A stretch of DNA of 64,000 bases, taken from NCBI GenBank assembly GCA_001915385.1, contig MNQK01000027.1, positions 62,001-126,000 on the forward strand, written 5' to 3'. Shown one piece after another: positions 18,050 through 27,731 of the stretch (position 1 is the stretch's first letter; every line of letters begins with the position of its first letter). The notes beneath the pieces were generated by a model, which worked only from the letters and a program-made list of their open reading frames with translations, did not search any database and was not told the DNA's origin. Position numbers and translations under genes: made by a program. This DNA comes from Bacteroidales bacterium 52_46 (GTDB lineage: Bacteria; Bacteroidota; Bacteroidia; Bacteroidales; Muribaculaceae).

Positions 18050-19276
18050 ATGATTATGTATTACAAACCAATAATTTTAGTGTTAGCAGCGGCATCATTG
18101 CACATAGCAGGGGACGCCGCCACAATAAAGGCCCCGGGGCGTCATGAAGCGCCGCAGTCAACATCGGTCTACTACTTCACTCCGATGGGCATCACTTTCG
18201 AGGGTACCGATACGGATGAAAAACTCGGCTCCGACATGGCTTACGCACCGGTCAGCTTCTGGTTGCAGACAGCAGCCGAAATATCGTCGGGCACACCCCA
18301 ATGGACCTATCCTGTAGGCGTACAGTCCGACGGGACAGAACGGATGGGCGCCTCAACTCAGACCGAACTTAATTTCCGCATGACCACAAAGGGCAAGTAT
18401 TCGGCACCTGTGCTGACATCGTCGGCCGCACCCGGCACCACGTATACCGTTGCCGGCGACGGCATAATGTACGGAAGCCTCGGCTCACGCGAACATTTCG
18501 CGGTCAACTACCGTCCGGCGCAGACCCTCGGATTCGAGACAGCCGACGAAGTGCTGACGTGCAACAGTTCATCGGCCAACGCCATGATGAATATGATAAT
18601 GGGCGGAGGCCTCTACTCCAATATCAAGATTTACGGATTTGCCGAATCGTTCTACTATTCCAAAGACTTCTGGATTCAGGCTGTCAATGCCGAGGTGAGC
18701 AGCGCCACCCCCATCACTGCAGATGACATAGCCGTGACGGTGTTCGAGCGCGTACAGACATCAGTCAAGACAACCGAAATCGGCGAATTTCATGTCACTG
18801 ACGTACATGCGGCGGGCAACAACCGCTATTTTGTGACTTTCGAGCCTGAAGAACCGATTTTCGTGACTACGGCCATGCAGGTGGTGATACATGCTCCCGA
18901 AGGTAAAAACACGCAGTTCGCCCCCGTCATCCCGGCACAGGATTCCTATCACGCCTCAAACGCCGGCACAGCATCAATCTACGCCGACTTCAGCCTCATG
19001 AACAAGCCTATCCAAAAACAATATATCGACTTTTTCGGTACCGAAATGACTGATGACGATGACAAAAGCCAGGGCTTCATCAACCACTGGAATGTAGGCA
19101 TACTCGGCTCGTACGAGAAGCCCGAAGCAGGAGTTGACGGCATCACGGCCGACACTCAAGCCGCAGCGTCGCCCTATATCTATAACCTGCAGGGCATCTG
19201 CGTAGCCACCGACGGCAATCTTGACCGTCTCCCCTCGGGAATATACATAACCAACGGAAAGAAAATCATAAAATAA
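18050..19276 (+). CDS. Secreted protein of unknown function, first of a tandem pair
   Basis: The protein has 408 residues (or 406 from the second ATG, at 18056). The N-terminus YYKPIILVLAAASLHIAGDAAT is a signal peptide. The body is beta-rich without recognisable catalytic motifs. It shares a layout with the next gene: a YAPVSFWLQ / YALVPDEAEL-type early block, an ATG-rich middle and a conserved NHWNVGILGSYEK near the end (INHWNV here, LNHWNV in the neighbour). The C-terminus IYNLQGICVATDGNL, LPSGIYITNGKKIIK is a sorting-type tail. The 25-bp gap to the next gene suggests co-transcription. No function can be named. Confidence 0.8.
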   Translation: MIMYYKPIILVLAAASLHIAGDAATIKAPGRHEAPQSTSVYYFTPMGITFEGTDTDEKLGSDMAYAPVSFWLQTAAEISSGTPQWTYPVGVQSDGTERMGASTQTELNFRMTTKGKYSAPVLTSSAAPGTTYTVAGDGIMYGSLGSREHFAVNYRPAQTLGFETADEVLTCNSSSANAMMNMIMGGGLYSNIKIYGFAESFYYSKDFWIQAVNAEVSSATPITADDIAVTVFERVQTSVKTTEIGEFHVTDVHAAGNNRYFVTFEPEEPIFVTTAMQVVIHAPEGKNTQFAPVIPAQDSYHASNAGTASIYADFSLMNKPIQKQYIDFFGTEMTDDDDKSQGFINHWNVGILGSYEKPEAGVDGITADTQAAASPYIYNLQGICVATDGNLDRLPSGIYITNGKKIIK

Positions 19277-19301
19277 ACCACATCATTAACAAAATGCTGA
19301 T

Positions 19302-20687
19302 ATGAAAAAACTTTTACTCTTAACACTTATTGCAGGAAGCACTGCCGCAATGGCTGCCGCCGAAGAGGCCAGAATCATCCTTCCTGCATCGTCGGCCGCA
19401 TCAAAAGCCACACAGACCCGCGAATATACGGTTTCCACAGCAGCGAAAGCCCCGGCCAAGGCATCGTCATCCGATTTCGACCCGTATTACCCCGCTCCCG
19501 ACGGAGTGCTCTATCTCGGCCTCGATGCTGAGGCGGATAAAGCGGGCGCCACCTACGCGCTTGTGCCCGACGAGGCCGAACTCACATTCAAGTCGGCATT
19601 CTCCGACGGCGACTATATCTGGGATTACTACACCGACGAAGATGTCAACAAGGAGCTTGAAAACGAGGACCTGAAAGTGAAATATACCACCACGAAGGTA
19701 GTATCGGCACCTTCGCTCTACTGTATAGGCTACGGAGGACGCGGCACCTATTCGATGGCACTCGACGGACTCGCCGTGGGCTATGGTGCAATCCCTACAG
19801 GCAGCGGATTTGAATACTACGGCTCCAACCTCAACGCAGCCGAACTGCTCGGCCAGTTCCACGACGCATTCACTCTGTCGGTCAATTATCCCGATGCCAA
19901 CGAAGCTATCAGCAAGTATTACAGCGGAACGGGCGTGAAAGATATACAGCTTAAAGGATTCGGCGAAATGTTCAGCTATTGCAGCCCCTACAAACTCGAC
20001 GCCCTCCGCGCCGACGTGGTCTACGCCGACGGCACGACCCCTGAGGTGTCGCACCTCATAGCCGAGGTATACCCGTTTGACACAAAGAGCGGCGTGGACT
20101 TTACAAAAAAGATTGCCACATTCACCGCTACCGGCATCACAAAACATGACGACTATTTCTATTGCTTTGATTTCGCACCCGCGGAAGCTCCCCTGATTGA
20201 GTCGCCCGTAATGGTAATCATACGTCCGACCGCCGAATGCACCAGTATCATCTCGCCCGGAGAATACGGTCTTGAGACCCTGCATGAGGGTGACCCCGGT
20301 TCGAGCTTCATCTATGCGTCATACAATTTCGGGTCAACCCCGGTGGAGGACGGTTGCCTCGGATACTACGGAGTGGAGCTCGAAGGATACCGTGGCGTAC
20401 AATATCTCAACCACTGGAATGTCAGCGTGAAGCGTACGTATGTCAAAGGCGGCGACTCCGGTGCTGAAGCCATTGAAGCCGCCGAGAGCGCAATCGTCTA
20501 CAACGCCGCAGCCAGCACCGCCACATGCGAGGGTGCCGTAGCCATGACTGCAGTGTCGATGCAGGGCGCTACCGTCGCATCGCACTCTGGCGACACTCTC
20601 GACCTGAGCGGACTCGCTCCCGGCATCTATGTAATCACCGCCGAGAGCGCTGAACCTGCCGCCGCTATAAAAATAGCAGTGAAATAA
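19302..20687 (+). CDS. Secreted protein of unknown function, second of a tandem pair
   Basis: A 461-residue paralogue of the preceding gene with signal peptide MKKLLLLTLIAGSTAAMAAA. A Ser/Ala/Lys-rich spacer to about residue 60 follows, then the beta-rich body. Shared landmarks with its neighbour include the yYGVELEGYR / FFGTEMTDDD block, then LNHWNVSVKRTY. The tail has the sorting-type form MQGATVASHSG, LAPGIYVITAES, IKIAVK but is more diverged than in the neighbour. A gene duplication followed by divergence is the likely origin. A hairpin terminator lies 65 bp after the stop, so the pair is one transcription unit. Confidence 0.8.
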   Translation: MKKLLLLTLIAGSTAAMAAAEEARIILPASSAASKATQTREYTVSTAAKAPAKASSSDFDPYYPAPDGVLYLGLDAEADKAGATYALVPDEAELTFKSAFSDGDYIWDYYTDEDVNKELENEDLKVKYTTTKVVSAPSLYCIGYGGRGTYSMALDGLAVGYGAIPTGSGFEYYGSNLNAAELLGQFHDAFTLSVNYPDANEAISKYYSGTGVKDIQLKGFGEMFSYCSPYKLDALRADVVYADGTTPEVSHLIAEVYPFDTKSGVDFTKKIATFTATGITKHDDYFYCFDFAPAEAPLIESPVMVIIRPTAECTSIISPGEYGLETLHEGDPGSSFIYASYNFGSTPVEDGCLGYYGVELEGYRGVQYLNHWNVSVKRTYVKGGDSGAEAIEAAESAIVYNAAASTATCEGAVAMTAVSMQGATVASHSGDTLDLSGLAPGIYVITAESAEPAAAIKIAVK

Positions 20688-20752
20688 CCCGACTGCCACT
20701 GCGTTTAGCGCACTCCACAGGATCCGACAACGTCAAAACCACACACTACGCG

Positions 20753-20794
20753 GCGCCGACATGCATTAAAACAGCATGCCGGCGCTACTTTTTT
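20753..20794 (+). terminator. Terminator after the secreted paralogue pair
   Basis: The arms gcgccgacatgc (20753-20764) and gcatgccggcgc (20774-20785) pair with one mismatch and are followed by tactttttt. Confidence 0.85.
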
Positions 20795-20871
20795 GTCGGC
20801 ATGTGTGGAGATTAGGAAGCTGAGTTTCAGATATATTTCTTTTTTTTAACCTATATTTTCAGTACCAGGCA

Positions 20872-20902
20872 TTGTATAGGGATACTTTTGTTGCTAAATT
20901 TG
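20872..20902 (+). promoter_or_regulatory. Promoter of the glycosidase gene
   Basis: TAAATTTG (20895-20902) has TTG at 20872-20874, 20 bases upstream. TACTTTTG at 20883-20890 is a competing -7 box. Confidence 0.6.
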
Positions 20903-20944
20903 CTATAAAACATTAATCAACCAAACCAAACTTTTTACAATTCC

Positions 20945-23257
20945 ATGAAGCGAAATCTATTATCAGTAATCACATTGGCGGCTGCGGCCGCGGCGGTGCC
21001 GGTCAAGATGTCGGCCACCGGCGACATCGTCGCTACCGAGGCTTACCGATGGACAGGCGACTCCATCGTTCAGGGAGAATACAAAGCCTACGCTCCGAGC
21101 GATATAGAAATCATATCGGACTATTCGGCGCAACCACATTTTTTCATGCCTATAAACAAGACATGGAAACTTAAGAACGATATATCCAAATATCCGCAAC
21201 TGCGCTCCGACAACCGTCTGCACAATGCCATATACAATATGGGGCTTGACGAGATGGTCAATGCAGTCGAACCGGACACCACCCTGCGCACGGGCAAGGA
21301 GTGGGCCGGGGTATGGACGCGTGATGTATCATACTCCATAATCCTTTCGATGTCGTACCTCCAGCCCGAGGCATCGAAAATATCGCTGATGAAAAAAGTC
21401 AACCCCAATGGCCGTATCATACAGGATACCGGTTCGGGAGGCGCGTGGCCGGTAAGTTCCGACCGCATGATATGGGCCGTGGCTGCATACGAGCTATATA
21501 AGGTGACAGGCGACCGTGACTGGCTTGAATACATCTACCCCATTATCAAAAACTCACTTGATGACGATTTCGAAATAACCTATAACAACGGTGCCGTCAA
21601 CGGCGAGACATCATTCATCGACTGGCGCGAACAGAGCCACCCGAAATGGATGCAGACTGTCGACATCTATGCCTCACAGACACAGAGCACAAGCGCCGTG
21701 CATGTGGCTGCCCTTGACGTCCTGTCGAAGATTGCCGCCGAGCTCGGCAAGAAAGATGAGGCCAAGAAGTATGCCGAGATGTCAAAGTCGCTCAACGAAA
21801 GCATAATCGAGAAATTCTGGATGCCGGAGAAGGGAACCATGGCAATGTATACCTACGGCCGCGAATATCCGATAATCAATCCGCGCTCCGAGACTCTCGG
21901 ACAGGCATTCGCCATTCTCTATGACCAGCTGCCCGACTCGATGGCCGCCACAATCACCGAGAATGTGCCGACCACGCCCTACGGCCCTGCCATCTTCTTC
22001 CCGCATATAAAGGATATGCCTGCCTACCACAACAATGCACTGTGGCCCTGGGTGGCATCATACTGGGTGCTCGCCAACGCCAAGACCGGCAATGAGGAGG
22101 GCGTGATGGAAGGTATCGGCTCGGTATTCCGCCCCGCCGCGCTCTTCACCACCAACAAAGAAAATTTCAATCTCGACAACGGCGACATAGCCACTGAACT
22201 CAACTCGTCGAACATGCTGTGGTGCCTTGCCGGCAACCTCGCCATCACCCACCGTGTGCTTTTCGGCATCACGTTCGAGACCGACGGACTGCATATCAAG
22301 CCGTTCGTACCCAAAGCTCTTGCCGGAACACGCTCGCTCGAAGGCTTCGACTACCGCGGAGCCAAGGTCAATATCACTGTCAACGGCTACGGCAATATCG
22401 TAAAGGACATTACACTCAACGGCAAGCGCCTGAAAGACATCAACGGTGCAGTAATCCCCGCACGTCCCAAAGGCGACTACAACGTAGTAGTCACAATGGC
22501 CGACAATGACATAGCTCCTATGAAGGTGAACCGCATGGCCAACGTCAAGGCTCCGCTCACACCGCTCACACGCTTCGTCCACGATGCCGACATCGCCGCA
22601 GCCAACCCGAATGCTCCATACGAGAATACGATACAGTGGAATCCCATCGAATACATCGCCGGATATATCGTGCTGCGCGACGGACAACGCATAGCCCGCA
22701 CACCCGAGACGTCGTTCGACGCCACCGTACCGGGAGTATACCAGATAATCGGTTTCGATGAAAACGGCGTGGAGTCATTCGCCTCCGAACCACTCAGCAA
22801 CCTGACTGCAACGCGCATACAGCCCGTAAAGGAAGCAACGAAACTAACCTCTAAAGAAGTGTCATACCAACCCGAGGGAGGCGTAATCAAAGGATATACC
22901 GGCAACGGTTTTGCCGAAGTTGACCACAACGCGGCTCCTGTAGTCTTTGAGGTCGCTGCCGACAATGACGGCGAATACTTCCTGTCGCTGCGCTATGCCA
23001 ACGGCAACGGCCCCGTCAATACCGAAAACAAATGCGCAGTGCGCACGCTCTTCATCGACGGTGTCAAAGCAGGCACTGTAGTCATGCCGCAACGCGGTGT
23101 GGGCAACTGGAATGACTGGGGCATGACCAACTACTTGCCTGTCAGCCTCGCCAAAGGTGCGCACAAAATCACCATCGAATTCATGCCATACGACGAGAAC
23201 ATGAACCTCGCCACCAACCACGCCATCATCGACGCCCTCGTAATGGAGCAACGATAG
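20945..23257 (+). CDS. Secreted six-hairpin glycosidase with C-terminal carbohydrate-binding domain
   Basis: A 770-residue protein with a signal peptide of about 24 residues. Residues about 85-470 look like an (alpha/alpha)6-barrel glycosidase: GKEWAGVWTRDVSYSIILSM, WPVSSDRMIWAVAAYELYK, SFIDWREQSHPKWM, YHNNALWPWVASYW. Asp and Glu in the TRD and DWRE motifs are candidate catalytic residues. A beta-sandwich follows, then a Fn3-like segment (about 560-630), then a CBM6/35-like domain (about 640-770, EVAADNDGEYFLSLRYANG, IDGVKAGTVVMPQ). I cannot assign a GH family number with confidence; GH63 and related families are the first to compare. It converges on the modular alpha-amylase, which suggests shared glycan use. 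Confidence 0.78.
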   Translation: MKRNLLSVITLAAAAAAVPVKMSATGDIVATEAYRWTGDSIVQGEYKAYAPSDIEIISDYSAQPHFFMPINKTWKLKNDISKYPQLRSDNRLHNAIYNMGLDEMVNAVEPDTTLRTGKEWAGVWTRDVSYSIILSMSYLQPEASKISLMKKVNPNGRIIQDTGSGGAWPVSSDRMIWAVAAYELYKVTGDRDWLEYIYPIIKNSLDDDFEITYNNGAVNGETSFIDWREQSHPKWMQTVDIYASQTQSTSAVHVAALDVLSKIAAELGKKDEAKKYAEMSKSLNESIIEKFWMPEKGTMAMYTYGREYPIINPRSETLGQAFAILYDQLPDSMAATITENVPTTPYGPAIFFPHIKDMPAYHNNALWPWVASYWVLANAKTGNEEGVMEGIGSVFRPAALFTTNKENFNLDNGDIATELNSSNMLWCLAGNLAITHRVLFGITFETDGLHIKPFVPKALAGTRSLEGFDYRGAKVNITVNGYGNIVKDITLNGKRLKDINGAVIPARPKGDYNVVVTMADNDIAPMKVNRMANVKAPLTPLTRFVHDADIAAANPNAPYENTIQWNPIEYIAGYIVLRDGQRIARTPETSFDATVPGVYQIIGFDENGVESFASEPLSNLTATRIQPVKEATKLTSKEVSYQPEGGVIKGYTGNGFAEVDHNAAPVVFEVAADNDGEYFLSLRYANGNGPVNTENKCAVRTLFIDGVKAGTVVMPQRGVGNWNDWGMTNYLPVSLAKGAHKITIEFMPYDENMNLATNHAIIDALVMEQR

Positions 23258-23279
23258 AGCAATTATAATAGCAATAAAA

Positions 23280-23330
23280 ATCAGGATGGTGTACCAGAAT
23301 TTCAGGTTCTGATACACCATCTTGATTTTT
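23280..23330 (+). terminator. Terminator after the glycosidase
   Basis: Inverted arms 23280-23299 and 23306-23325 (core gatggtgta / tacaccatc) are followed by a T run to 23330. Confidence 0.8.
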
Positions 23331-23410
23331 AATATATTACGTCATTCGGACGGAGTATAATGCAGAACTATGGCAAGCAGCCAAAAGTCGCAGCAAATTG
23401 TAGGGATGCG

Positions 23411-23539
23411 ATTCAATGCTGTTTAACTTAAGGAACATGGAGTGGAGCGAGGGCGTCCCGCCCTCCTGCTATTGTTTTAAGTTACAAAAAGTTACCACGA
23501 GGGCGAGACGCCCTCGCCCCACTGCAAACAGCATTGAAT
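23411..23539. repeat. CAATGCTGT-ended palindromic element, copy A
   Basis: The ends attcaatgctgttt (23411-23424) and its exact complement (23526-23539) enclose long arms built on gcgagggcgtc / gacgccctcgc. The same organisation recurs at 30300-30434. It lies between the convergent glycosidase and amylase genes. Confidence 0.75.
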
Positions 23540-23568
23540 TGAAGCCATACAAGATGATATATCATAAG

Positions 23569-23597
23569 AAACGGCCGAGCGGGTGGCTCGGCCGTTT
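23569..23597. terminator. Strong hairpin terminator beside the amylase gene
   Basis: aaacggccgagc (23569-23580) pairs perfectly with gctcggccgttt (23586-23597). It lies 25 bases from the amylase stop and can serve that minus-strand gene. Confidence 0.8.
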
Positions 23598-23621
23598 CGT
23601 TATAGGTGGTTAATCTGAGGA

Positions 23622-26600
23622 TCAGCGGACGTAGACTTTGGTGGCTTTGTCGCCCTGACGCTTGATGTAGGTGCCGTTGGCCGGGTTGTCGACGCGCATG
23701 CCCTGGAGGTTGTAGTAAACTACGGGAGCATCGTTTTCAACAGGTTCAACCGTGATGTCGCCAACACCTGAAGAAGCGTAGCCGATACGTGCAGGAGCAA
23801 ATTTGATTATATCCTCGTCCTCTTTTTCCTTGCTTGAAGATTTATCCCTTGAATAGGGTTCCTTTACATTATCAAAGAAAGAAGGATCGTAGGGAGTGCC
23901 GCCGACGGGGCTGCTGCCATAGAAATCAAGATACTGCACGCCTATGCCGTAGTTGCGGATATAGCTTTCGGTAATACCGAGAAGCGACAGAGGAATGCGG
24001 AACTCATAGAATGTATGCGCGCTATCGTCAATTTCGCTGCGGAGATCTACGAAACCGTCGTTGGTCTCAAGTACTTCAGGCTCGAAATTGAATTCCTTCT
24101 GGCCCCATACGTTTGAGATACAAGATGCGAGACCGTCGGCATAGCCATATTCAACGGTGCTTGTCTTGCAGTATGCGGCATCATAGCTTGCATGGCCGTT
24201 GGGATTTGCGATGAAGTATCCGGGGTTACCTGTTCCGGGCTTGGTAGAACCGAGCCATATAGCGTCAACGCCATTCTCGAATTTCGCGCCGGGACCGCCG
24301 TCATCGTTCCAGATTGCACCGGCACCTTCGATATAACCGTCGAAAGACTTGTCAGGATCGAGGTCGAATGCTATCATCATGCGGCCGTCCATGTTGTAGG
24401 GCTTGGATTCGCCGGGCTGCTTGCCCTCGCCATAGAGATCCCATACGGTGTAGACGAACTGTACGCCGAGGTAGAGATTCTGGCTGTCGTAAGCGGCATA
24501 GATGGCGTAAGAGTCGATAATCGGGCGCTCGTGATTACCCTTCATTGCCTGGGCCACGTCGCGTGCCACACCTTGTGCAATAAGGTCAGCGTCTGTCCAG
24601 TGACCAAGCGCACCTGCGGCTTTCTGACTGCTGAACTGCATGTTGACTGTACGGTTGGTGCCGAACTGGTTGTCGGGGTTGACTTTATAGTAGTCGGTGA
24701 TGAGGTTGTTGCCGTGAGGCACGGGGGGATTGACGACGTCGGAACGGGTGAAGGTGGCTTCAGCCTCGGTGGTACCGTCGGCGTTGGTGGCTTTGACGGT
24801 AAGTGTGCCGGTCTGGCCGTCGTTGAGGTATGAGCTTACCGCCACGTTATTGGCACCGTTGGAGAAGGTGAGCGCCTTGCCATTGAAGTCGGCTGTTACC
24901 GATGTAGCTTTGACGATAGTGACAGTGATGTTGGCAGTACCTTTCACTTTACCGCCGTTGGGACTGATAGTGACGGTCGGTTTGGCGGGAACGGGAGTAG
25001 AGCTGAACACGACTTTGGTCGAAGTCTTGCCGTTGTCGTTCATGACATACTCCGAAGTGTAGTCAAGGTCGTCAGTCTGCGCACTGCCGGTCTTGAATAT
25101 GACAGTAGTCATGCCTTCGGGCAGTTTGTAGACTTTGTAGGTCTTGCCGTCGGAACCTTGCGCTGTCTCCATAGCGGGAGCACCGTCCCAGGTAACGGGA
25201 TTCTTGCCCGTTGCCCAATAGTAAACATGGGTATGTGAACCGCTGTATGCGAGGTTGTAGTCGCCCGTGATGGTCACTGTGGTAGGATCAGGGGTTGGAT
25301 CGGGGTTGGGATTAGGGTTGTCACCGGTTGAATATGTACCATCCTGATGATAAGTAGCCTTGTCGACGTATTTGAGGTCGCCTCCGCCGATTTTGTTGTC
25401 ACCCTCGTGGATTATAATCTGGGTGGGGAGAGACTTTCCGGCGGGAACTTCCCAATACCATTTACTGTCTTTCTTGACCATGTTGTCACCGCCCCATTTG
25501 CCGGCAACGGTGCAGTTTTCGGTATCGTTCCATGCCCATACCTGCGGCTGGGAGAATGAAGTGCCGTCGAAATAGATGTAGTGAGCGCCGACGGGATCAG
25601 GATCAGGATCGGGGTTGGGATTCGGATTGGGATTATCACCGGCATTGGTGACTGTAACGGTCATTGCCGAGATATCGAATTTAATATCATACTTACCGGG
25701 AGCGACAGTCCATGAGAGACAGCCGGAAGCGTCAACATTAAGGGCATACTTCACTACTTTCGCGGGAGTGCCGAGAGTGATGGGCGCGCCTTCGGTGGCT
25801 GCACCGTAACGGTTGGCTCCCTGATTGAGGGCATCCCATGTAGAGCCCACGAAGTCTGTGATGTTGAAGTAGCATTTAGTCTCGCCGGCAGCGGCTGCAA
25901 ACTCTACAGAAGATGCTGTATAGGTAGTGCCGCTCTGTGTCATGGCTACGCCTGTTCCGGGAGTAGCGCCCCATCCGGCAGCGCCTTTGATATTGCCAAG
26001 AACCCACATTGAGGCCGAAGGATCGGGATCGGGGCCGGGATTGGGATCAGGATTGGGGTTGGGACCGACGCCGTCCTTGATGAGGACAGCGATACCGGTT
26101 GAACCTACATTGCCCGAGATAGTGGTAGCGGTGACATTGAACTTGCCGCCGGCCACGATGTCGGTGTATTCGCCTGCGGGACAGTAGCCTCCGCCGTTGG
26201 TTATGGATACGTTGCCGGCCTGGCCGTTACCCTTGATGATGGCGGCGCCGACATCCTTGCGGGTCACGCTCACCACGCCGTTGGCCGACGAGAAGTAGTC
26301 GGCATGTCCTACGGCAGTGTTGCGGAGCTTGTTGATGGCGGCAATCTCGTTGGAAGTGAAATGCGTCGAGCCTTTGACACCCATCTTGATGGTAGTGCGG
26401 GTGTTGGCGAACGGACGCGAGAAATAGAGCGACGAAGCGCCGTTGCGGCAAGCCACGATAGCCCAAGTACGGTCAATCACGTCCTGCGGGATGTGGGTGG
26501 AAGCCTGCCACTCGTTGGAGTAGTCGTCGTGGCTCTCGGCCCAGTATACCACCTTGTTGTCGGCGATAGCGCTGACGGCCCATCCGGCATATCCGGTGGG

Positions 26601-27383
26601 TACGCCTCCGCCTTTTACGGCGTTGCGCACGCCGTCGCAGTAGCCGTTGTCGGTCACCGACATATATTTGGTATATTCCTTCATGAGGGCGTCACCGTTG
26701 CCGCCGGGAGAGTCAAGAATCTCGCCGTAGTGCCACATTCCGGGTACAGATGTTACGGTAGACCAGAAACCGCAGCTTTCCGAGGGAAGCCCGATATGCT
26801 TTGCGGCATCCCAGCGGATACCGTCGACGCCACAGGCTTTGAGTTCTTCGATATAGGCTTTGGCTCGTGCCTGCACCTGAGAGTCTTCGGAGTTGACGTC
26901 GCCATACTCGCCGAGCTGTCCGTGGGTGATGGAATAGCGGTTGCCGTAGTCTATGCCTCCGTTCCAGCGTACACGTCCGTTGGAATCCCACCATGTGTCA
27001 TGGTAGCCGGAAGCCTGGTTCACGTGATTGGCGACAACGTCGACAATCACCTTTATGCCGCGCTGATGGGCCGCGGCACAGAGAGAGGTCAGCTGGGCTT
27101 TGTTGCCTACGCCCGAGCCTTTGAGAGTGAAATCGTATGGCATGTAGGCGTAAAACCATTCGGCACCGGAGTTACAGTTGCCCTGCATAGGTGACAGCTG
27201 CACTGACCCGAAGCCGGCCTTAGCGATGTTGTCAAGCTCAGCTTCAACCTGAGCACATGTCCAGTCAAAGCAGTGGAGGATATTGCCGTCCTGAATGTTG
27301 GCGGGAAGCCCGTAATCGGCTGCCATCGCACCAACCGAGACTGACATAGCCAGCGCTGCTGAGCATAAAAACTTTTTTAACAT
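23622..27383 (-). CDS. Very large modular secreted alpha-amylase (GH13)
   Basis: A 1253-residue protein with a signal peptide of about 21 residues. The GH13 catalytic domain (about 22-435) keeps DVVANH (Asp115-His120), the nucleophile Asp192 in GIRWDAAKH, the acid Glu221 in YGEILD and Asp286 in ESHDD. Three starch-binding-type modules follow at roughly 455-580, 600-690 and 700-795, separated by Pro/Asn/Asp linkers (PNPNPDPNPGPDPDP). Next are an Ig-like segment (about 800-885) and a CBM9-like domain (about 890-1190, NMDGRMMIAFDLDPDKSFDG). A sorting-type tail (YYNLQGMRVDNPANGTYIK) ends it. It should cleave alpha-1,4-glucans at the cell surface. The linkers are near-identical at DNA level, which may favour module loss or gain. 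The -7 box at 27524-27531 implies a leader of about 140 bases. Confidence 0.94.
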   Translation of the reverse strand: MLKKFLCSAALAMSVSVGAMAADYGLPANIQDGNILHCFDWTCAQVEAELDNIAKAGFGSVQLSPMQGNCNSGAEWFYAYMPYDFTLKGSGVGNKAQLTSLCAAAHQRGIKVIVDVVANHVNQASGYHDTWWDSNGRVRWNGGIDYGNRYSITHGQLGEYGDVNSEDSQVQARAKAYIEELKACGVDGIRWDAAKHIGLPSESCGFWSTVTSVPGMWHYGEILDSPGGNGDALMKEYTKYMSVTDNGYCDGVRNAVKGGGVPTGYAGWAVSAIADNKVVYWAESHDDYSNEWQASTHIPQDVIDRTWAIVACRNGASSLYFSRPFANTRTTIKMGVKGSTHFTSNEIAAINKLRNTAVGHADYFSSANGVVSVTRKDVGAAIIKGNGQAGNVSITNGGGYCPAGEYTDIVAGGKFNVTATTISGNVGSTGIAVLIKDGVGPNPNPDPNPGPDPDPSASMWVLGNIKGAAGWGATPGTGVAMTQSGTTYTASSVEFAAAAGETKCYFNITDFVGSTWDALNQGANRYGAATEGAPITLGTPAKVVKYALNVDASGCLSWTVAPGKYDIKFDISAMTVTVTNAGDNPNPNPNPDPDPDPVGAHYIYFDGTSFSQPQVWAWNDTENCTVAGKWGGDNMVKKDSKWYWEVPAGKSLPTQIIIHEGDNKIGGGDLKYVDKATYHQDGTYSTGDNPNPNPDPTPDPTTVTITGDYNLAYSGSHTHVYYWATGKNPVTWDGAPAMETAQGSDGKTYKVYKLPEGMTTVIFKTGSAQTDDLDYTSEYVMNDNGKTSTKVVFSSTPVPAKPTVTISPNGGKVKGTANITVTIVKATSVTADFNGKALTFSNGANNVAVSSYLNDGQTGTLTVKATNADGTTEAEATFTRSDVVNPPVPHGNNLITDYYKVNPDNQFGTNRTVNMQFSSQKAAGALGHWTDADLIAQGVARDVAQAMKGNHERPIIDSYAIYAAYDSQNLYLGVQFVYTVWDLYGEGKQPGESKPYNMDGRMMIAFDLDPDKSFDGYIEGAGAIWNDDGGPGAKFENGVDAIWLGSTKPGTGNPGYFIANPNGHASYDAAYCKTSTVEYGYADGLASCISNVWGQKEFNFEPEVLETNDGFVDLRSEIDDSAHTFYEFRIPLSLLGITESYIRNYGIGVQYLDFYGSSPVGGTPYDPSFFDNVKEPYSRDKSSSKEKEDEDIIKFAPARIGYASSGVGDITVEPVENDAPVVYYNLQGMRVDNPANGTYIKRQGDKATKVYVR

Positions 27384-27523
27384 GGAATAGAAATTTAAAA
27401 TGTAAGAAGATATATAATGTTACTTTTTCCTTAGTAAATAATCCAATTGAAAATGACTTTTCCGAAGAGATGCATGCCTGAAAGCATGCGGTAATCACAA
27501 ATCCTATAATTACTATATTCCCA

Positions 27524-27531
27524 CAAATATA
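27524..27531 (-). promoter_or_regulatory. -7 box of the amylase gene
   Basis: TATATTTG on the minus strand matches TAnnTTTG. No TTTG is found at the usual -33 distance, so an activator may be needed (inference). Confidence 0.5.
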
Positions 27532-27731
27532 CGGTTTATTTTTAAGATATTAAACTTTTCTAACAAAGATTTTTCCGATTTATCAGGTAAAAGGCGCAAA
27601 AAGAGGTAAAATATAACAATTATCTTAATATTTTGACCAATCGATTGCATTTTATTCGCGGTTTTCACCGTTTACTTACAAACAGAAAGAAAACCAGCTG
27701 CCGATGTTGCAAAATTCCGGCCAACAAAGTA

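Noticed and set aside
25280..26070. Recurring gggattgggatc-type words as a DNA repeat array
   Set aside because: They encode the Pro/Asn/Asp linkers of the amylase and lie in frame, so they are coding repeats.
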